A stretch of DNA of 64,000 nucleotides, taken from positions 7,225,001-7,289,000 of the forward strand of contig CM065299.1 of NCBI GenBank assembly GCA_032871835.1, in the 5' to 3' direction. This DNA is from Dipteronia dyeriana. Its lineage: Eukaryota; Streptophyta; Magnoliopsida; Sapindales; Sapindaceae. The notes beneath the pieces are model-generated. The model was given only the letters and a program-made list of their open reading frames with translations, made no database searches and had not been told where the DNA came from. Of this stretch, positions 44,171-54,691 are shown in pieces; position 1 is the stretch's first letter; every line of letters begins with the position of its first letter. The translations under genes were made by a program, and so were the position numbers.

Positions 44171-44384
44171 AAAGAGAAGAACCTCTAAACAAACAAACAA
44201 ACAACAGACAGAACAAAAACCTCAACTAAGAAAATGACTAAAGGAAAACTGAAGAGCAGCCAAACAAAAACAACCTAAACAGAACATCAAACAGAAACGA
44301 AGATCAAACCAGAGAACAAAATAGAGACCAAAAAAAGAAAAAACACACCCAAGAAGCTGGTTACCCAATAAGTCCCACACAAGG

Positions 44385-45060
44385 CTCTCATCAGCGCTAT
44401 TAATGCTCTTTTAGGCTAAGCCGTTAGCAAAGGAGTTCGAAGATCTTGGATTAAAAACAACCATCAGACCTCTCATTTGATGCAAATAATCTCTGGTATC
44501 ATAAATGATGCTAACGTGATTAAAGCTCCCGATATCTTCAGACTTGTTAACAGAAGAGACTACCACTTTGAAGTCGCTAATAATGAGGATGTTTCGGTCA
44601 GAAAGAGAAGAATTCAATGCACAAAGAGCACAAGCTTTGTGGATAGCCAAAATCTCTATCGTATTAGACTATAAAATGCCATCAAAAGTAGAGAAGGTGC
44701 ACAAAGGCTTCCCTGTTGAGTCTCTAAGAACACCTTCGATGCCAGTAGGTCTCGGTTTTCTCCTAGCTGACCCGTCCATATTGAACTTCAAATCATATAG
44801 AGCAGGAGGAACCCACTGAGACATACTAGGCATATTTAGCTTAGTGAAGTCAATGCAGCCAACCTTCAAGTTGAGAAGCATAATAGAAATTGGAATCTTG
44901 AAGCCTTTTCCATGGAATTTAAACCACCACACCACCTTGAATTTTTTCTCCTTTACCTTATCAATGGAAATAGGACGGCCTTTGAAAACCACCTCATTCC
45001 TAGCCTCCCAAATGAACCATGTCACAGTGAAATAGAAGGTGATCCAAGCTCTCATGAATA
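44385..45060 (-). pseudogene. RNase H region of the LINE (broken)
   Basis: On the minus strand, 45055-44669 gives WFIWEARNEVVFKGRP, then FNMDGSARRKPRPTGIEGVL, the start of an RNase H fold with its first acidic residue. 44650-44411 continues with AIHKACALC and FNHVSIIYDTRDYLH, then NSFANGLA. A stop near 44668 and sequence changes break it. This domain would remove RNA from the RNA:DNA hybrid during LINE copying. Confidence 0.75.
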
Positions 45061-45590
45061 CAGGCGCTGGGCAAAAGCCAGTCTAATTGAACACCCAATC
45101 ATTCATGTTATTATTATGATGTAGAACAGGTAGTTGACTCGTACATGGTTTTGAAGGACCATCCTAAATTCAAGGGTAAGTGACTTCACGTAATGCGAAT
45201 CGTCGAGGTCTTTTCAAGTCACAGCCTTTGGCGGTGAGACACGTTTTTTTTCGACTAAATTCCATCATTTAGGCCCCAAAATTGCAGTTTTTCCATTTTA
45301 GAAAACTTTTCTTTTTAATCATAAGTTGACTTTGATAAGTCAAAATCGTCTACCGTTAATTTTGGTTTGTTTAAAGTCATTAGTATCTTTTATTTCCGTA
45401 ACTTTTATAATTTCGCTATTTTTGACAGCTTTTGCTATTTTTTGTAACGTTTGCTATGTAATCTCGTTTCTTATCCAACAAGGATTCAGGTTAGGATTTT
45501 AATCTTTTTAAATAGCTTTGTAAGCCGAAAGGTTGGGTAGTTTTTGATTGAATAAAATATCAGAATATTCTCTTTATTTTCTGGTTTTCA
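45061..45590. other. Non-LINE segment within the LINE
   Basis: LINE coding sense stops near 45060 and resumes near 45590. The 500 bp between has a different character. In plus orientation it runs from TGTAGAACAGG (45120) to GGTTTTCA (about 45590) and contains TTTGTAAGCCGAAAGG and TTGATTGAATAAAATA, resembling the U5 part of an LTR. It could be a solo LTR, but I found no matching 5-bp flanks. Confidence 0.35.
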
Positions 45591-46771
45591 TGGAATATAA
45601 ACATCGGGTTTTTTTTTTTGTATTTCCACTGCGTCATATTGAAACAACAGTAAACGTCCCACCAATCCATGCAAAAATCATAGATCCTCCACGCCCAAGA
45701 GCAATATAAGAATAATTGGTCAACGATTTCCTTTTCTTTGTTACACATCGAGTAATTAAGGTTCACAATATTACACACATCGAAACGATGAAGAACGTCT
45801 GACTAAGAGTCTTCCTCTGAGCAGTTGCCATGAGAAGATCTCCACCTTTGGAGGATAGCTACCTTTCCAAAGAAAGTCATAGCTAGAAAAAAAACATCAG
45901 AATGAGGGGCTTCAAGGCATCTACGCATAGAACTAATCGAGAACTTTCCATCTTTACTGAACGACCGAGCTATTTCGTTTTTAATATTCCTGTGCATAGA
46001 CAAACAGTTAAGATTTGTCCAGAAACAATTTCGTTGGTGGAATTTCAAATCATACAAAGGTCTCCGAAGATCAACATTCCACACCGACATTGAACCATTT
46101 TGATTGCCTAAGTCCTGAACAACTCCTGATTTCTTCTTTGCTAAAGCATGGATTCTTGGGTTGGCCTCACATATGGGAATGTTGTACCATATCATATCCG
46201 ACCAGAAATTGATTCTGTATCCACGCCCAAGAATGGCAATAAACCCATCCCTAAGAACTTTCGCCACAACTGAGCCTTCATAAAAAAAAGAGTTGACTGC
46301 TCTGACGAAGTGTGAATAATTGGCACGGATTTGCCAATTCCACAATAGCATTGACTGATTTAACCAATAATTCGGACATAAAATTGTCTTCCAAAAAGAG
46401 GCGACTTCGGTACCAAACCTCCAAACCCACTTAGCCATTAGTCCTCTGTTCTTATCAAGAATGGAGTGATGGCAAGACCGCCATATTTTTTTACTTTTGC
46501 ATAAGGTAGCCCTGTCCACCGAATGAATCCTTTTCTTGATTGAACCATCACCCCAGAAGAAGTCCGTTTACAATTTTTCAATCTTATTGGCCACCCCGAT
46601 AGGGACCCTGAAAACCAAAAGATAATAAGTTGAGATGCTAGCAAGCACCGATTTGATCAACATTAATCTTCCCCCATTAGATAGAAATCTAATCTTCCAC
46701 AAGGCCAATCTGTTCTCAATCTTGAGTAACACAAAGTAGAACTCCCGGATACATTCATAAAGGGGAGACAC
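45591..46771 (-). pseudogene. RT C-terminus and zf-RVT region of the LINE (broken)
   Basis: 46771-46568 gives ENRLALWKIRFLSNGGRL, then MLIKSVLASISTYYLLVFR, the conserved end of LINE reverse transcriptase. 46519-45803 gives LMAKWVWRFGTEVASFW and further linker text, and 45778-45560 has CSWAWRIYDFCMDWW from the zf-RVT domain. Stops and frameshifts separate them. The RT catalytic core is absent because the element is 5'-truncated at about 46780. Confidence 0.75.
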
Positions 46772-46783
46772 GTGTTTTTTTTA

Positions 46784-47195
46784 CTTAATAAATCTTTATA
46801 TGGTTTGAAGCAAGAATCACGTAATTGGTTTGTTAAGTTCTCTGGGGAAATACAAGATGCAGGTTTCCATCGATCTAAAACTGACTATTCCTTGTTTATC
46901 CGTGATGCCAGATCATCCTTTACAGCTAGTTATATTGATATATGTGGATGACCTTATCATCACAAGAAATGACTCCTCTTCTATTGCATCACTCAAGGCT
47001 TTCTTGCATTAATATTTTCATATAAAGTATCTTGGCTCTCCAAATTATATCTTAGGCATTGAAGTTTCTTTTTCCAAATAAAGTATTTATATTTCTCAAA
47101 GAAAGTAAACTTTGAATAGATTAAATGACATGGGTTTATTGGGAGCTTGTCCATTGGATACTCCAATGGAGCAACATGTAAAATTAAATTCTATT
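46784..47195 (+). pseudogene. RT C-terminal fragment of Copia element 3
   Basis: Copia RT resumes as KSLYGLKQESRNWFVKFS, followed by SKTDYSLFI. The catalytic region reads ILIYVDDLIIT in another frame (about 46930-46965), so a frameshift lies between. It continues through GLLGACPLDTPMEQHVKL-like text until the CACTA-like end at 47198. Confidence 0.75.
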
Positions 47196-47197
47196 GC

Positions 47198-48410
47198 CAC
47201 TACAACAGATTTAGTCATTTACGACTTGATATTTACGGCACACATAAATGGCACGTCGTAAATATTATTATTTACGACTTGCGTTTAGTACAAGTCGTAA
47301 TAGTGATGCATAATTTCTCAAAGATGGAGTGCATTTGAGGAACACCGTAAAAAGGAATTCTTTATGGTTTTAATGTTGCGTGTCTTATTTGAAAGTCTTT
47401 TAAGACATACAATTCACACCATATATACACTTTTCATAAACAAGCTCTTTGGCTCCTAAAAGAAACATTAAAGTTGAAACTTAATTTTTTGTTAGGTTGG
47501 TGTTTCGGGACAAAATAATATTTTTTGATGATAATGATTTTAGGGACTACATTTTCCCTGTTTTTATCTTGATTTTTATTTATTAAGTTTTTCCTAAGAG
47601 ACAGATAAATAATTAAATTTTCTTCAAATTTTATATTAAATACTATAGATTAGTTCAAAAAATTATGAAAAAAATATATTATTTTTATTTATAAATATAA
47701 TAATAATAATCTAAAATGCAAAATCATTTTTTAGAAATGTCTATTTACATTTCCTCTTCCATTTTGTGATAGGGATTCAAGTATTACATTTATTTATTAA
47801 ATTGTTAAATGTAGAGAAACATCTCTCCATCTTAGGTACGATTAACGAATATCCTTTTATCCGACAATATATGATTGAAAAATAAAGTTTAATTAAATGC
47901 TAATATAAATGTTAATTTGTCTTTCATATACAACAAAAATCTATATTATTGGAAATAAACGTTTGATTTAAAAATAATCGATAAAAAAATTAATAACAAA
48001 TATAGTTTATATATAAGCATTATGTAATTGTTAACAAAGTGAAATGGTTAGCAGAATGGGTCAAGGCTTTGCTTGTACATAATGAGGTCTTAGGTTTGAT
48101 ACCCGATGTGAATTTTTTTTTAAATGGTATGAAATAAGAGGGAGAGTTGATCGGTGGTAGATAGGATGAGGTGTTGTAAATAAATTATAATATATTTTTA
48201 AAAGATAATAATGACATGCAGAGAGGAAGGACGTGATTGAGTTTACACCTATATAATAGATCATAACACGACCCCCAAATTACAACACTTTTTTAAACAC
48301 ATTGATGACGCGTTTGGTATGCCATATTTGAGATCACGACATCAACTAATACGGCTTGCGGTAGAAGCCGTAAATGTACGGCATATTTTACGATTCATAT
48401 TTTAAAGGGT
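47198..48410. mobile_element. CACTA-like insertion with TTTACGAC words
   Basis: It starts CACTACAACAGATTTAGTC exactly where Copia coding sense stops. Its first 110 bp repeat TTTACGAC and its inverse GTCGTAAA, and the last 80 bp repeat GCCGTAAATG and CGGCATATTTTACG. The expected TAGTG-type right end is not visible, so that border is approximate and the element may be truncated. Confidence 0.5.
48035..48200 (+). ncRNA. Possible SINE (tRNA-like promoter boxes)
   Basis: An A-box-like TGGTTAGCAGAATGGG (about 48045-48060) is followed 33 bp later by a B-box-like GGTTTGATACC (48093-48103), the internal promoter layout of tRNA-derived SINEs. It lies inside the CACTA-like insertion. Length and 3' end are not clear. 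Confidence 0.35.
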
Positions 48411-48415
48411 CCATC

Positions 48416-49095
48416 ATCTTGTTGGCTGACTTAATTATCTTACTATTACAAGACCCGGTATTGTTTACTAGATCCACATCCTAAGTCAATTTATGCACCA
48501 ATCAGGAAAACCTTACCATGCAATAGCTTTTTGCATCCTTCGATATTTAAAAGGAACACCGGGTCAGGGAATACTGTTTTCTTCTCATAACTCTCTTCAA
48601 TTCAAAGCATTTTGTGACTCTGATTGGGTTGGTTGCTCCATGACTCGTCATTCCATTACTGGTTTTTGCATTTTCCTTGGCAATTTTCTAATTTCATGGA
48701 AAACAAAATTAAAAAGCAATCAACGAGTTCTCGATCTCTGCAAAGCATAATATCGCTCGATGGAATCAACTAGTTGTGAGCTCACTTGGCTACTTTATTT
48801 ATTGCATGACTTACGGGTTCCTTACTCAGCACTAGCTCAATTATATTGTGATAATCAAGTTGCACTTCACATATCTGCCAATTTCGTGTTCCATGAAAGG
48901 ACGAAACATATCAAACTCAACTGTAAACATGAAAAAATCCATTCAGGATTGATTTCACCTCCCTATGTCTCCATGAAGCTTCAACTTGCAGGCTTGTTCA
49001 CCAAACCACTTAGGAAGAGTGCATTTCAAACTTTATTACGCAACTTGAGTGTTCTGTTAGAAGTACAGAACCTACATTCTCCACATTGGTATGAT
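48416..49095 (+). pseudogene. RT end and RNase H of Copia element 3
   Basis: LNYLTITRPGIVY precedes the open part 48493-48750 (FCILRYLKGTPGQGILF, FCDSDWVGCSMTRHSITGF). A stop at 48748-48750 is followed by open 48760-49137 with LYCDNQVALHISANFVFHER and TKHIKLNCKHE. Acidic residues of the RNase H fold are present, but stops near 48428, 48470 and 48750 destroy the frame. Confidence 0.8.
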
Positions 49096-49127
49096 ATTGT
49101 CCACTTTGGGTCTATGTCCGCACGGAT

Positions 49128-49245
49128 TTGCTCTTAGGTCTCTACCCAAAAGGTCTCATACCAATAGATGTTGTTTCCATACTTATACACCCAAGATCAT
49201 CTCTATGTCTAACCAATGTGGGACTTTGGTTGCACACCCAACAAT
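49128..49245. repeat. About 115-bp repeat, copy 1
   Basis: TTTGCTCTTAGGTCTCTACC through CCAATGTGGGACTTTGGTTG and CACACCCAACA. The same sequence with few changes is at 58732-58845, just outside the last Copia element. The function is unknown; it is probably the end of a common small repeat. Confidence 0.75.
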
Positions 49246-50090
49246 CCTCCCCTCGAACAAAGGACCATCATTATCTTCACGGTATGGGTCCCCCCTTAAG
49301 CGATCATCCATCTGTCAATGCTAGGAAGGATACTCCATCGAGGTTACTCTTCTCCACTACGCCAGGAGCACACGTCTTATGTGAAGATTAAGAGCATCTC
49401 CTACCCCAAGAGCTAACATCACGGACTCATCGCAAGCTACTTAGGGCCCACCATATCATGGCTTGGTTCAACTCGTCTTGGCTTAATGTATACTAGGGTA
49501 GAATCCTGAGTTGAGGATTCTGTAGCACAAGGTTTCAGGAGTCCGAAACAGCAGCCACACGATTGATGCGCTACCGGAGCAGCAACTGCCAGAGAAGCCA
49601 CCACCGGCCACGGAGAGTGAGTCACCTCTCACACCATAAGAATTAGAAAGAGTCGATCTACAAGTTTCCCATCTGGACCATTTTCAAAAGATCACCAAAA
49701 AGTGGTCTAATCGATCGACGAAGGTTAAAGAGAAGTGGTTTCCCTGCCTATTTGTCACCGGCAAGTTGAGCGACACCACCACCACCAAAAGAAGTGGAAT
49801 GAGCCGATCTTTAAGAGTGTCTTCTAGGTCATCGTCAACCGAGCACCAGAAAGTCTTCAAATCAGTCGTCGAAGTGTTAAAGAACCAAACAGTTATCATC
49901 AAATCTACGATGATCCATCGTGAATCTGAGAAAATTGACACCATCAGCGAACTCAACGTGGTGAAATCGTCCAGATTCAGTACTTTTTACATTGAAATGG
50001 AAAGTTTCAGATTTCCGTCGGATTCCATCCTGATTTAAGTTTTTCGTTGACCAGTTCATATTGCTTGTCGTTCGTGGTTTGAGTAGGAGC
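49246..50090 (+). other. Leader-like DNA before the Copia element 4 gag
   Basis: No gene is recognised. It is GC-richer than the surroundings from about 49480 onward (CCACCGGCCACGGAGAG and similar), and leads into the gag ATG at 50091, so it is probably the untranslated leader. No 5' LTR or primer site was found. Overlapping short frames on both strands are not supported. Confidence 0.45.
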
Positions 50091-50894
50091 AATGGGGTCC
50101 GAGAAGGATACATACAAGATAGAGAAATTCAACGGTACGAATTTTAACTTTTGAAAGATACAGATGGAAGATTATCTGTAACAGAAGGACTTATATATGT
50201 CAATAGTAGAGAAGCCAAAGGACGTGTCCGATGAAGAATGGGTGGTCAAACATAAGCCAAAAGAAATGATCGATGCACAATGGACAGTTTTGGATCGTAA
50301 ATCGTTGGGAGCAATTCGACTCGGTTTGTCGAAATCAGTCGCCTTCAACATCAAGGGCCAATAGACAACAACAGATCTCATAAAGGCCCTATCGAATTTA
50401 TATGAGCAACCTTCTACAGTAAGGAAGGTCCATCTGATAAAAAAGCAAGTGAATCTGAAGATGTCAGAAAATCAGAGTTTAAAGGAGCATCTAAATGTGT
50501 TCAATGAGGTAATAGATGGGTTAAATTCGGTTTTCATCATATTCGATGATAAATGTTGGTAGGCATAATTCTCGGCTAGATACCGGAGAGTTGAAGTACA
50601 ACATGTCAATCAATCGCCGACTCATTCGGAAAAGAAAAGTTAGCCTTCCAACAAGTCGTAGACATGACTATGACCCAAGAGATTAAGATGCGTGAAGAGG
50701 GATCACGGGCATCATCTTCAGCACTGAACATGAAAAGTAGAGAAGGCAAAAATATGAATCGGAACAGAAATCAACAGGGTAGATCAAAGTCAAGAGGAAG
50801 ATCCAAGTCCAGGAATCATCTGGGCAACAATTGGGGTAATCAACAATGAAGCAAGAAAGACATCGAATGCTAGAATTGTGGCAAGATGGATCAC
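50091..50894 (+). pseudogene. gag of Copia element 4, first part (broken)
   Basis: It starts MGSEKDTYKIEKFNGTNF. The core includes ALSNLYEQPSTVRKVHLIKK and MSENQSLKEHLNVFNEVI. After a basic stretch (RSKSRGRSKSRN, 50790-50830) comes the CCHC knuckle C-x-N-C-G-K-M-D-H at 50872-50894, with its second residue codon a stop. The solo LTR cuts just after the His codon and the knuckle tail resumes at 53510. Stops occur near 50153, 50179, 50363 and 50562. Confidence 0.85.
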
Positions 50895-51074
50895 TGATCG
50901 GAACAATTTATATACCTATTTGAGGTCCTCATTACCTAGCTTTTGTTCTCGTTTTCGGGCATATTTTGGTAATTAATGTGTTTGTAAGCCTTGTGTAGGT
51001 ACATATTCCCTACGGAAGTATTTGAGCTTAATTGAAGAGTTTTGGAGGTTAAATGGGCTTAAATGGAAATAGGT

Positions 51075-51430
51075 TGTGCAGAACACCCAAATTTCGGGGT
51101 CCATATCTCCCTCCTTAAAGTGAACTGGGTTTCATACCACCTATTTTTAGAAATCTCCATAAGCTTTCTTTCCAACGGTTTTTATGGATCGTAATTTCAG
51201 GTTTTCTAGAGGGAGATATGTTTGTTTTTGTAATGGCCCGCAAGGCTGGAAACACGACAGCGAATGAGAGCTTTATACAGAACACCTAAATTTTGGGGAC
51301 CATATCTTCCTCCTCAGATCGAACTACATTTTCTATTACCGCTTTTTGAAAAGCCCCGGATATCTTCTTTCTAACTCATTTTATGGATAGTGATTCCGGG
51401 TGTTCTAGAGGAAGTTATGGTCATTTCGGT
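51075..51430. repeat. About 200-bp internal tandem duplication in solo LTR 1
   Basis: GCAGAACACCCAAATTTCGG near 51077 and ACAGAACACCTAAATTTTGG near 51277 begin two related units. Each contains CCATATCTYCCTCC, TTTATGGATMGT, a TTCTAGAGG(G/A)A(G) and a GTTATG/GATATG end. Solo LTR 2 has one such unit at about 54868-55020. Confidence 0.75.
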
Positions 51431-52640
51431 AAAGGTGCACGCTGCTGAAAAATACTGATGAAGCAAAGAATCAAGAGATGGTGCTGGTGAAGCGCCACTC
51501 GACCAGCACACACTCACCAGCGCAAAATATCAGTAGGTTGGCGCTAGTGAAGCGTTGGTCGACCAGCGCACCCTTCACCAGCGCATGTGCCCAAATTTGC
51601 CATTTTCAGCTCGTTTTTTAGGGTGCAATTTGTCTTTTCACACTCAATTCTTGCCCTAACCTCTCAACACTATAAATACCCTCCTTTCTCTTCACTCCAG
51701 AGACTTCTTTTTCCCATTTATTCCCCCAAACACAGCCCCCACACCCCAAAACCGAATCTCCATCTTCTTCATCTCTTCCATCCTCTTCACCAAATAAGTG
51801 AATGATTCAAGCTCCCATGGAGGTTTTTCCTCCATAGGAGCTCACCATACACCTCTACCACCCCTTTATACACATCATCCACCCAACTGAGAGTAGATTG
51901 CAAGGATATAGGAGAGGTCTTTGACCAAAAACGAGCCAAGCGAAAGAGATCTATGAGGAGTTTTCTCCAAGGGTTGTTTCTATTTACTCATTCTCTTTAT
52001 ATCTCTTGTTTTCTTAATTGTGTAACCCCGAAATGGGAATTTGTAAACCTTTCACATGTTATATATATATATATATATTTGTACTTAAATTCATTTGGGT
52101 TTTGTTTTGCTCTTGAAATTATATGTTTTAATGCTCTTATTATGATATGTATGTGTATGAATGGTTTGAAATTGATATGTTTACATGATTGGGATTAGGA
52201 GTAGAGTAATTTAATGTAGGAGTAGATTAATTTAGCTTCCCATGATTGTTTGTATGTTAATGGATGACCAAAATACCATGTATTGATGATTTGAGTGATT
52301 GAGGATTTTTTCCCCCAAAGAGTGGAAAATGCTAGTTCATGCATTTAGGTGATGAATTGGCTTTGGTTCATTTTCTTGCACTTATTGGGTCTTTTTAGGA
52401 CACAATTGCCCTTCCTTGGCCGGATTGGGTGGTGAATTGGTTTAAGGATAATTCCCAAATCAAGATGATGAACTCTTAATTCATATTGAATGTACTTAAT
52501 GTCTTAGCAATTGCATTGATGCACATTAGTGTTACGTGAGCATATTTTCCATTCGTATTCATCCATCTTAGAGAGTCTAGAGAGATTAGGAGAGAGCTCT
52601 CTCTTGTTGAGGGGGTTGTGTGTTCAGGAGATTGGAGAAC

Positions 52641-52714
52641 GCCGTAGTCGTCCAGTGGTGAGGACAGCTCGGATTGTCACCGAGAAGATCCGGTGTTCGA
52701 TTCCTGGTTATGGA
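52641..52714 (+). tRNA. tRNA-Glu-like sequence (degenerate) inside solo LTR 1
   Basis: 74 nt that can fold as a tRNA. Acceptor GCCGTAG pairs with TTATGGA at six of seven positions. The D arm GTCC/GGAC is perfect around an AGTGGTGA loop. The anticodon stem CTCGG/CCGAG is perfect. The T loop is TTCGATT. A-box GTCCAGTGGTGAGG and B-box GTGTTCGATTCC are close to consensus. Compared from memory with plant tRNA-Glu(TTC) it matches at most positions, but it has extra bases in the anticodon arm and T stem that spoil the anticodon. Probably a tRNA pseudogene or a tRNA-like part of the LTR, not a working tRNA. Confidence 0.55.
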
Positions 52715-53509
52715 TGAGAGGTCTCCTTTCTATCTATTTTGTATTTCTTTCCTTGTATCTTTGTCTCTTTTTCGATGTGTACTTTCATTCATTGGGAATT
52801 TGATATAAACCTAGTATTGTTGCCTATTTCGTTGCATATGCTTGTTATTGGTTGAATGGCCCTTCGAAATGCTTAAAGCCTTGAGTGGTTAGCCACCCCT
52901 TCATTGAACCTAGGTTGTGTGTGATGGACCAAGAGGTGAATCACTCAACATGCATTTAGTAGATTGGCCACTATGTGTAGAGCTTGCGCGCGGTTTTACA
53001 TGTATTGTTGCTATATATGTCTCATTGTTCTTAATGAACCGAGTGCAGTTCGGGCAACCATCGAGAGATAGGTTGTTGGTGCATTTCGGTATAGTCGATT
53101 GTCGCTGGAGTGAGGGCAATTGGCGAGGATTAAGTGAGCACAATATTCATCCTTGACTATGCATGTTGTATGAAATTGTGTGATTGCTATAGTGGAGTCA
53201 TTTGCTTAGTGTAACCATTTACATTCTATATCACTCCATTTCATCCTATCATTGTACATATTGTTTATTTATGTATTTTGTTAGGTTAGTTTAACATTTA
53301 ATTTTCAGCATATTCGTTCGCATACGTAATACACGAGTCCACTCGGAGTGTTGTAATAATAGCTAGAACTAGAAACGGTCGGTTAATCCCACCTCCTTGT
53401 AGAACGATCTTTGCTTGTCGTTGTGCTAGTCTCTATGACTCGCACGCTTGCGATGCCAAATTTAAATATTCATATTTGATGACACTGCAATGACGTGTCT
53501 GTCAATCAC

Positions 53510-54690
53510 TACTCAAGTGAGCGTAGGTCCGCTAAGAAAGAAGATGGCAAGAGCAGTGCGAATTGTATTTTAGAGGAGTCAGATGACTGCCTTATCTGCT
53601 CATTGAAAAGTAAGACAAAATCTTGGGTGTTGGATTCTGAGGCGTCATTCCATGCCACCTCACGCGGGGATTTGTTTGACAACTACGTCTCCAAAAATTT
53701 AGGTAATGTGTGTCTTGGTAACAATCACGCATGCTACTTTACCGGGAAGAAAGATATGAAGATTCAGCTGAATGGGTCAGTTTGGAAACTTGATCTCTAT
53801 AAGGCAGTTAGCGTCTGACGGCTATGTGATGGCTATCTGACGGCCATATGATGACTTTCTCAGTTAATTAATGGAAGATCTCGAAAGGAGCTATGAAACT
53901 CGCCCGAGGAACTAAGAACAGGTCTCTTTACACCACTACCGATGGGTATGGTTCGATCGCAGTGGCGGAGGGTAGAGAGGATCTGAATCTATGACACTAG
54001 AGGTTTGGGCACATGAGTAGTCAATGGTTGAAGTCTCTGCATTCGAGAGGTAAACTATCATGGTTAAAATCCGTTGAGATTGATTTCTGTGAGATTTGCA
54101 TTCTTGGAAAGCAAAAACGAGTAAGTTTTAAGAGGACCGGAAGAGCACCAGCAAAGGAGAAGCTAGAACTAGAGCACACTGATGTTTGGGGTCCAACTTC
54201 AGTCTCATCAACCGGGGGTAAACAGTATTTCATCACATTCATCGACGATCATTCCAGAAAGGTATGGGTTTACTTCTTACTTTGCAAGTCTGATGTGTTT
54301 GAGGCTTTCAAGCTATGGTTGAGAATGAGACAGGTTTGAAGATGAAGAAGCTGTATTCAGATAATGGTGAAAAATATGAAACAACGAGTTCAAGAAGTTT
54401 TGCTACCAGGACGGGATAAATGTCATATGGACGGTTCCTAAAACGCCGTAACATAATGGTATAACATAACGGATGAACAAGACATTGACTGAGAGAGCTA
54501 GAAGCATGCGCTTACAATCTGATTGCCGAAACAGTTCTGGACAGAAGCAGTCAATACAGCAGCATACTTGATCAATAGAGGACCATCAAAGCCTTTGGAC
54601 CTCACTATACCATAAGAGATCTGGACTGGAAAATAGGTAAAACTTTCTCATTTGAAGGTGTTTGGTTGTATTTTTTATGTACATGTAGTT
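53510..54690 (+). pseudogene. gag end, protease and integrase start of Copia element 4 (broken)
   Basis: After the solo LTR, SSERRSAKKEDGKSS completes the gag tail. The protease site reads SWVLDSEASFHATS, with Glu in place of the Gly of D-S-G-A-S. The GAG-pre-integrase region follows (SSQWLKSLHSRGKL; C-x2-C in DFCEICILGKQ). The integrase core has ITFIDDHSRKVWVYFL (first Asp, about 54250) and LYSDNGEKYE (second Asp, about 54355) in a shifted frame. Stops near 53818-53860 and 54339 and further frameshifts interrupt it. The second solo LTR cuts in after V-D-H at 54696. Confidence 0.82.
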
Positions 54691-54691
54691 G

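Larger units (their letters stand above)
38970..44175 (-). mobile_element. Copia element 2: young, nearly coding-intact, minus strand, inside the LINE
   Basis: LTRs at 38975-39164 (190 bp) and 43967-44170 (204 bp) differ at about five bases plus one 14-bp insertion, by eye. Target repeats AAAGA (38970-38974 and 44171-44175) are perfect. On the element strand it has a Met-initiator-type primer site, a 500-bp leader, one gag-pol frame and a short purine tract before the 3' LTR. It is the youngest large element in the window. Confidence 0.95.
38849..46783 (-). mobile_element. 5'-truncated LINE (L1-like, with RNase H), minus strand
   Basis: On the minus strand it runs from the end of RT (about 46771) through a zf-RVT region and an RNase H domain. 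Its 3' tail is at 38849-38974, reading AATAAAAGTTTCGTCCCC then TTTTCAAAAAATT, a typical plant LINE end with a short A tail. A Copia element (38970-44175) is inserted in the 3' untranslated part, and another segment (about 45075-45585) may also be foreign. The host Copia frame is broken at exactly these borders. I found no target duplication, so the insertion may have deleted a few host codons. Confidence 0.8.
38635..49095 (+). mobile_element. Copia element 3: plus-strand pol relic split by later insertions
   Basis: Only RT and RNase H remain, in three parts: 38635-38848, 46784-47195 and 48416-49095. A minus-strand LINE separates the first two and a CACTA-like insertion the last two. No LTRs or gag were found. 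All parts have stops. It is the outermost and therefore oldest layer of the nest. Confidence 0.8.
50890..53509. mobile_element. Solo LTR 1 (Gypsy-type) in Copia element 4
   Basis: TGATCGGAACAATT (50895) to GTGTCTGTCA (53504), flanked by ATCAC on both sides. 2.6 kb. Its 3' end carries GAACGATCTTTGCTTGTCGT, then GTGCTAG, then CGCTTGCGATGCC, like the ends of long plant Gypsy LTRs. It shares several blocks with solo LTR 2. It holds a 200-bp internal duplication and a tRNA-like sequence. No internal element region is present, so the rest was probably lost by LTR-LTR recombination. Short frames inside are not genes. Confidence 0.82.

Noticed and set aside
49437..50381. Several 60-90 codon frames on both strands
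   Set aside because: They overlap each other and the Copia element 4 leader and gag; none has a domain.
52917..53156. 79-codon frame with a plausible-looking Cys/Trp-rich product
   Set aside because: It lies within the non-coding solo LTR and is opposed by an equally long antisense frame.
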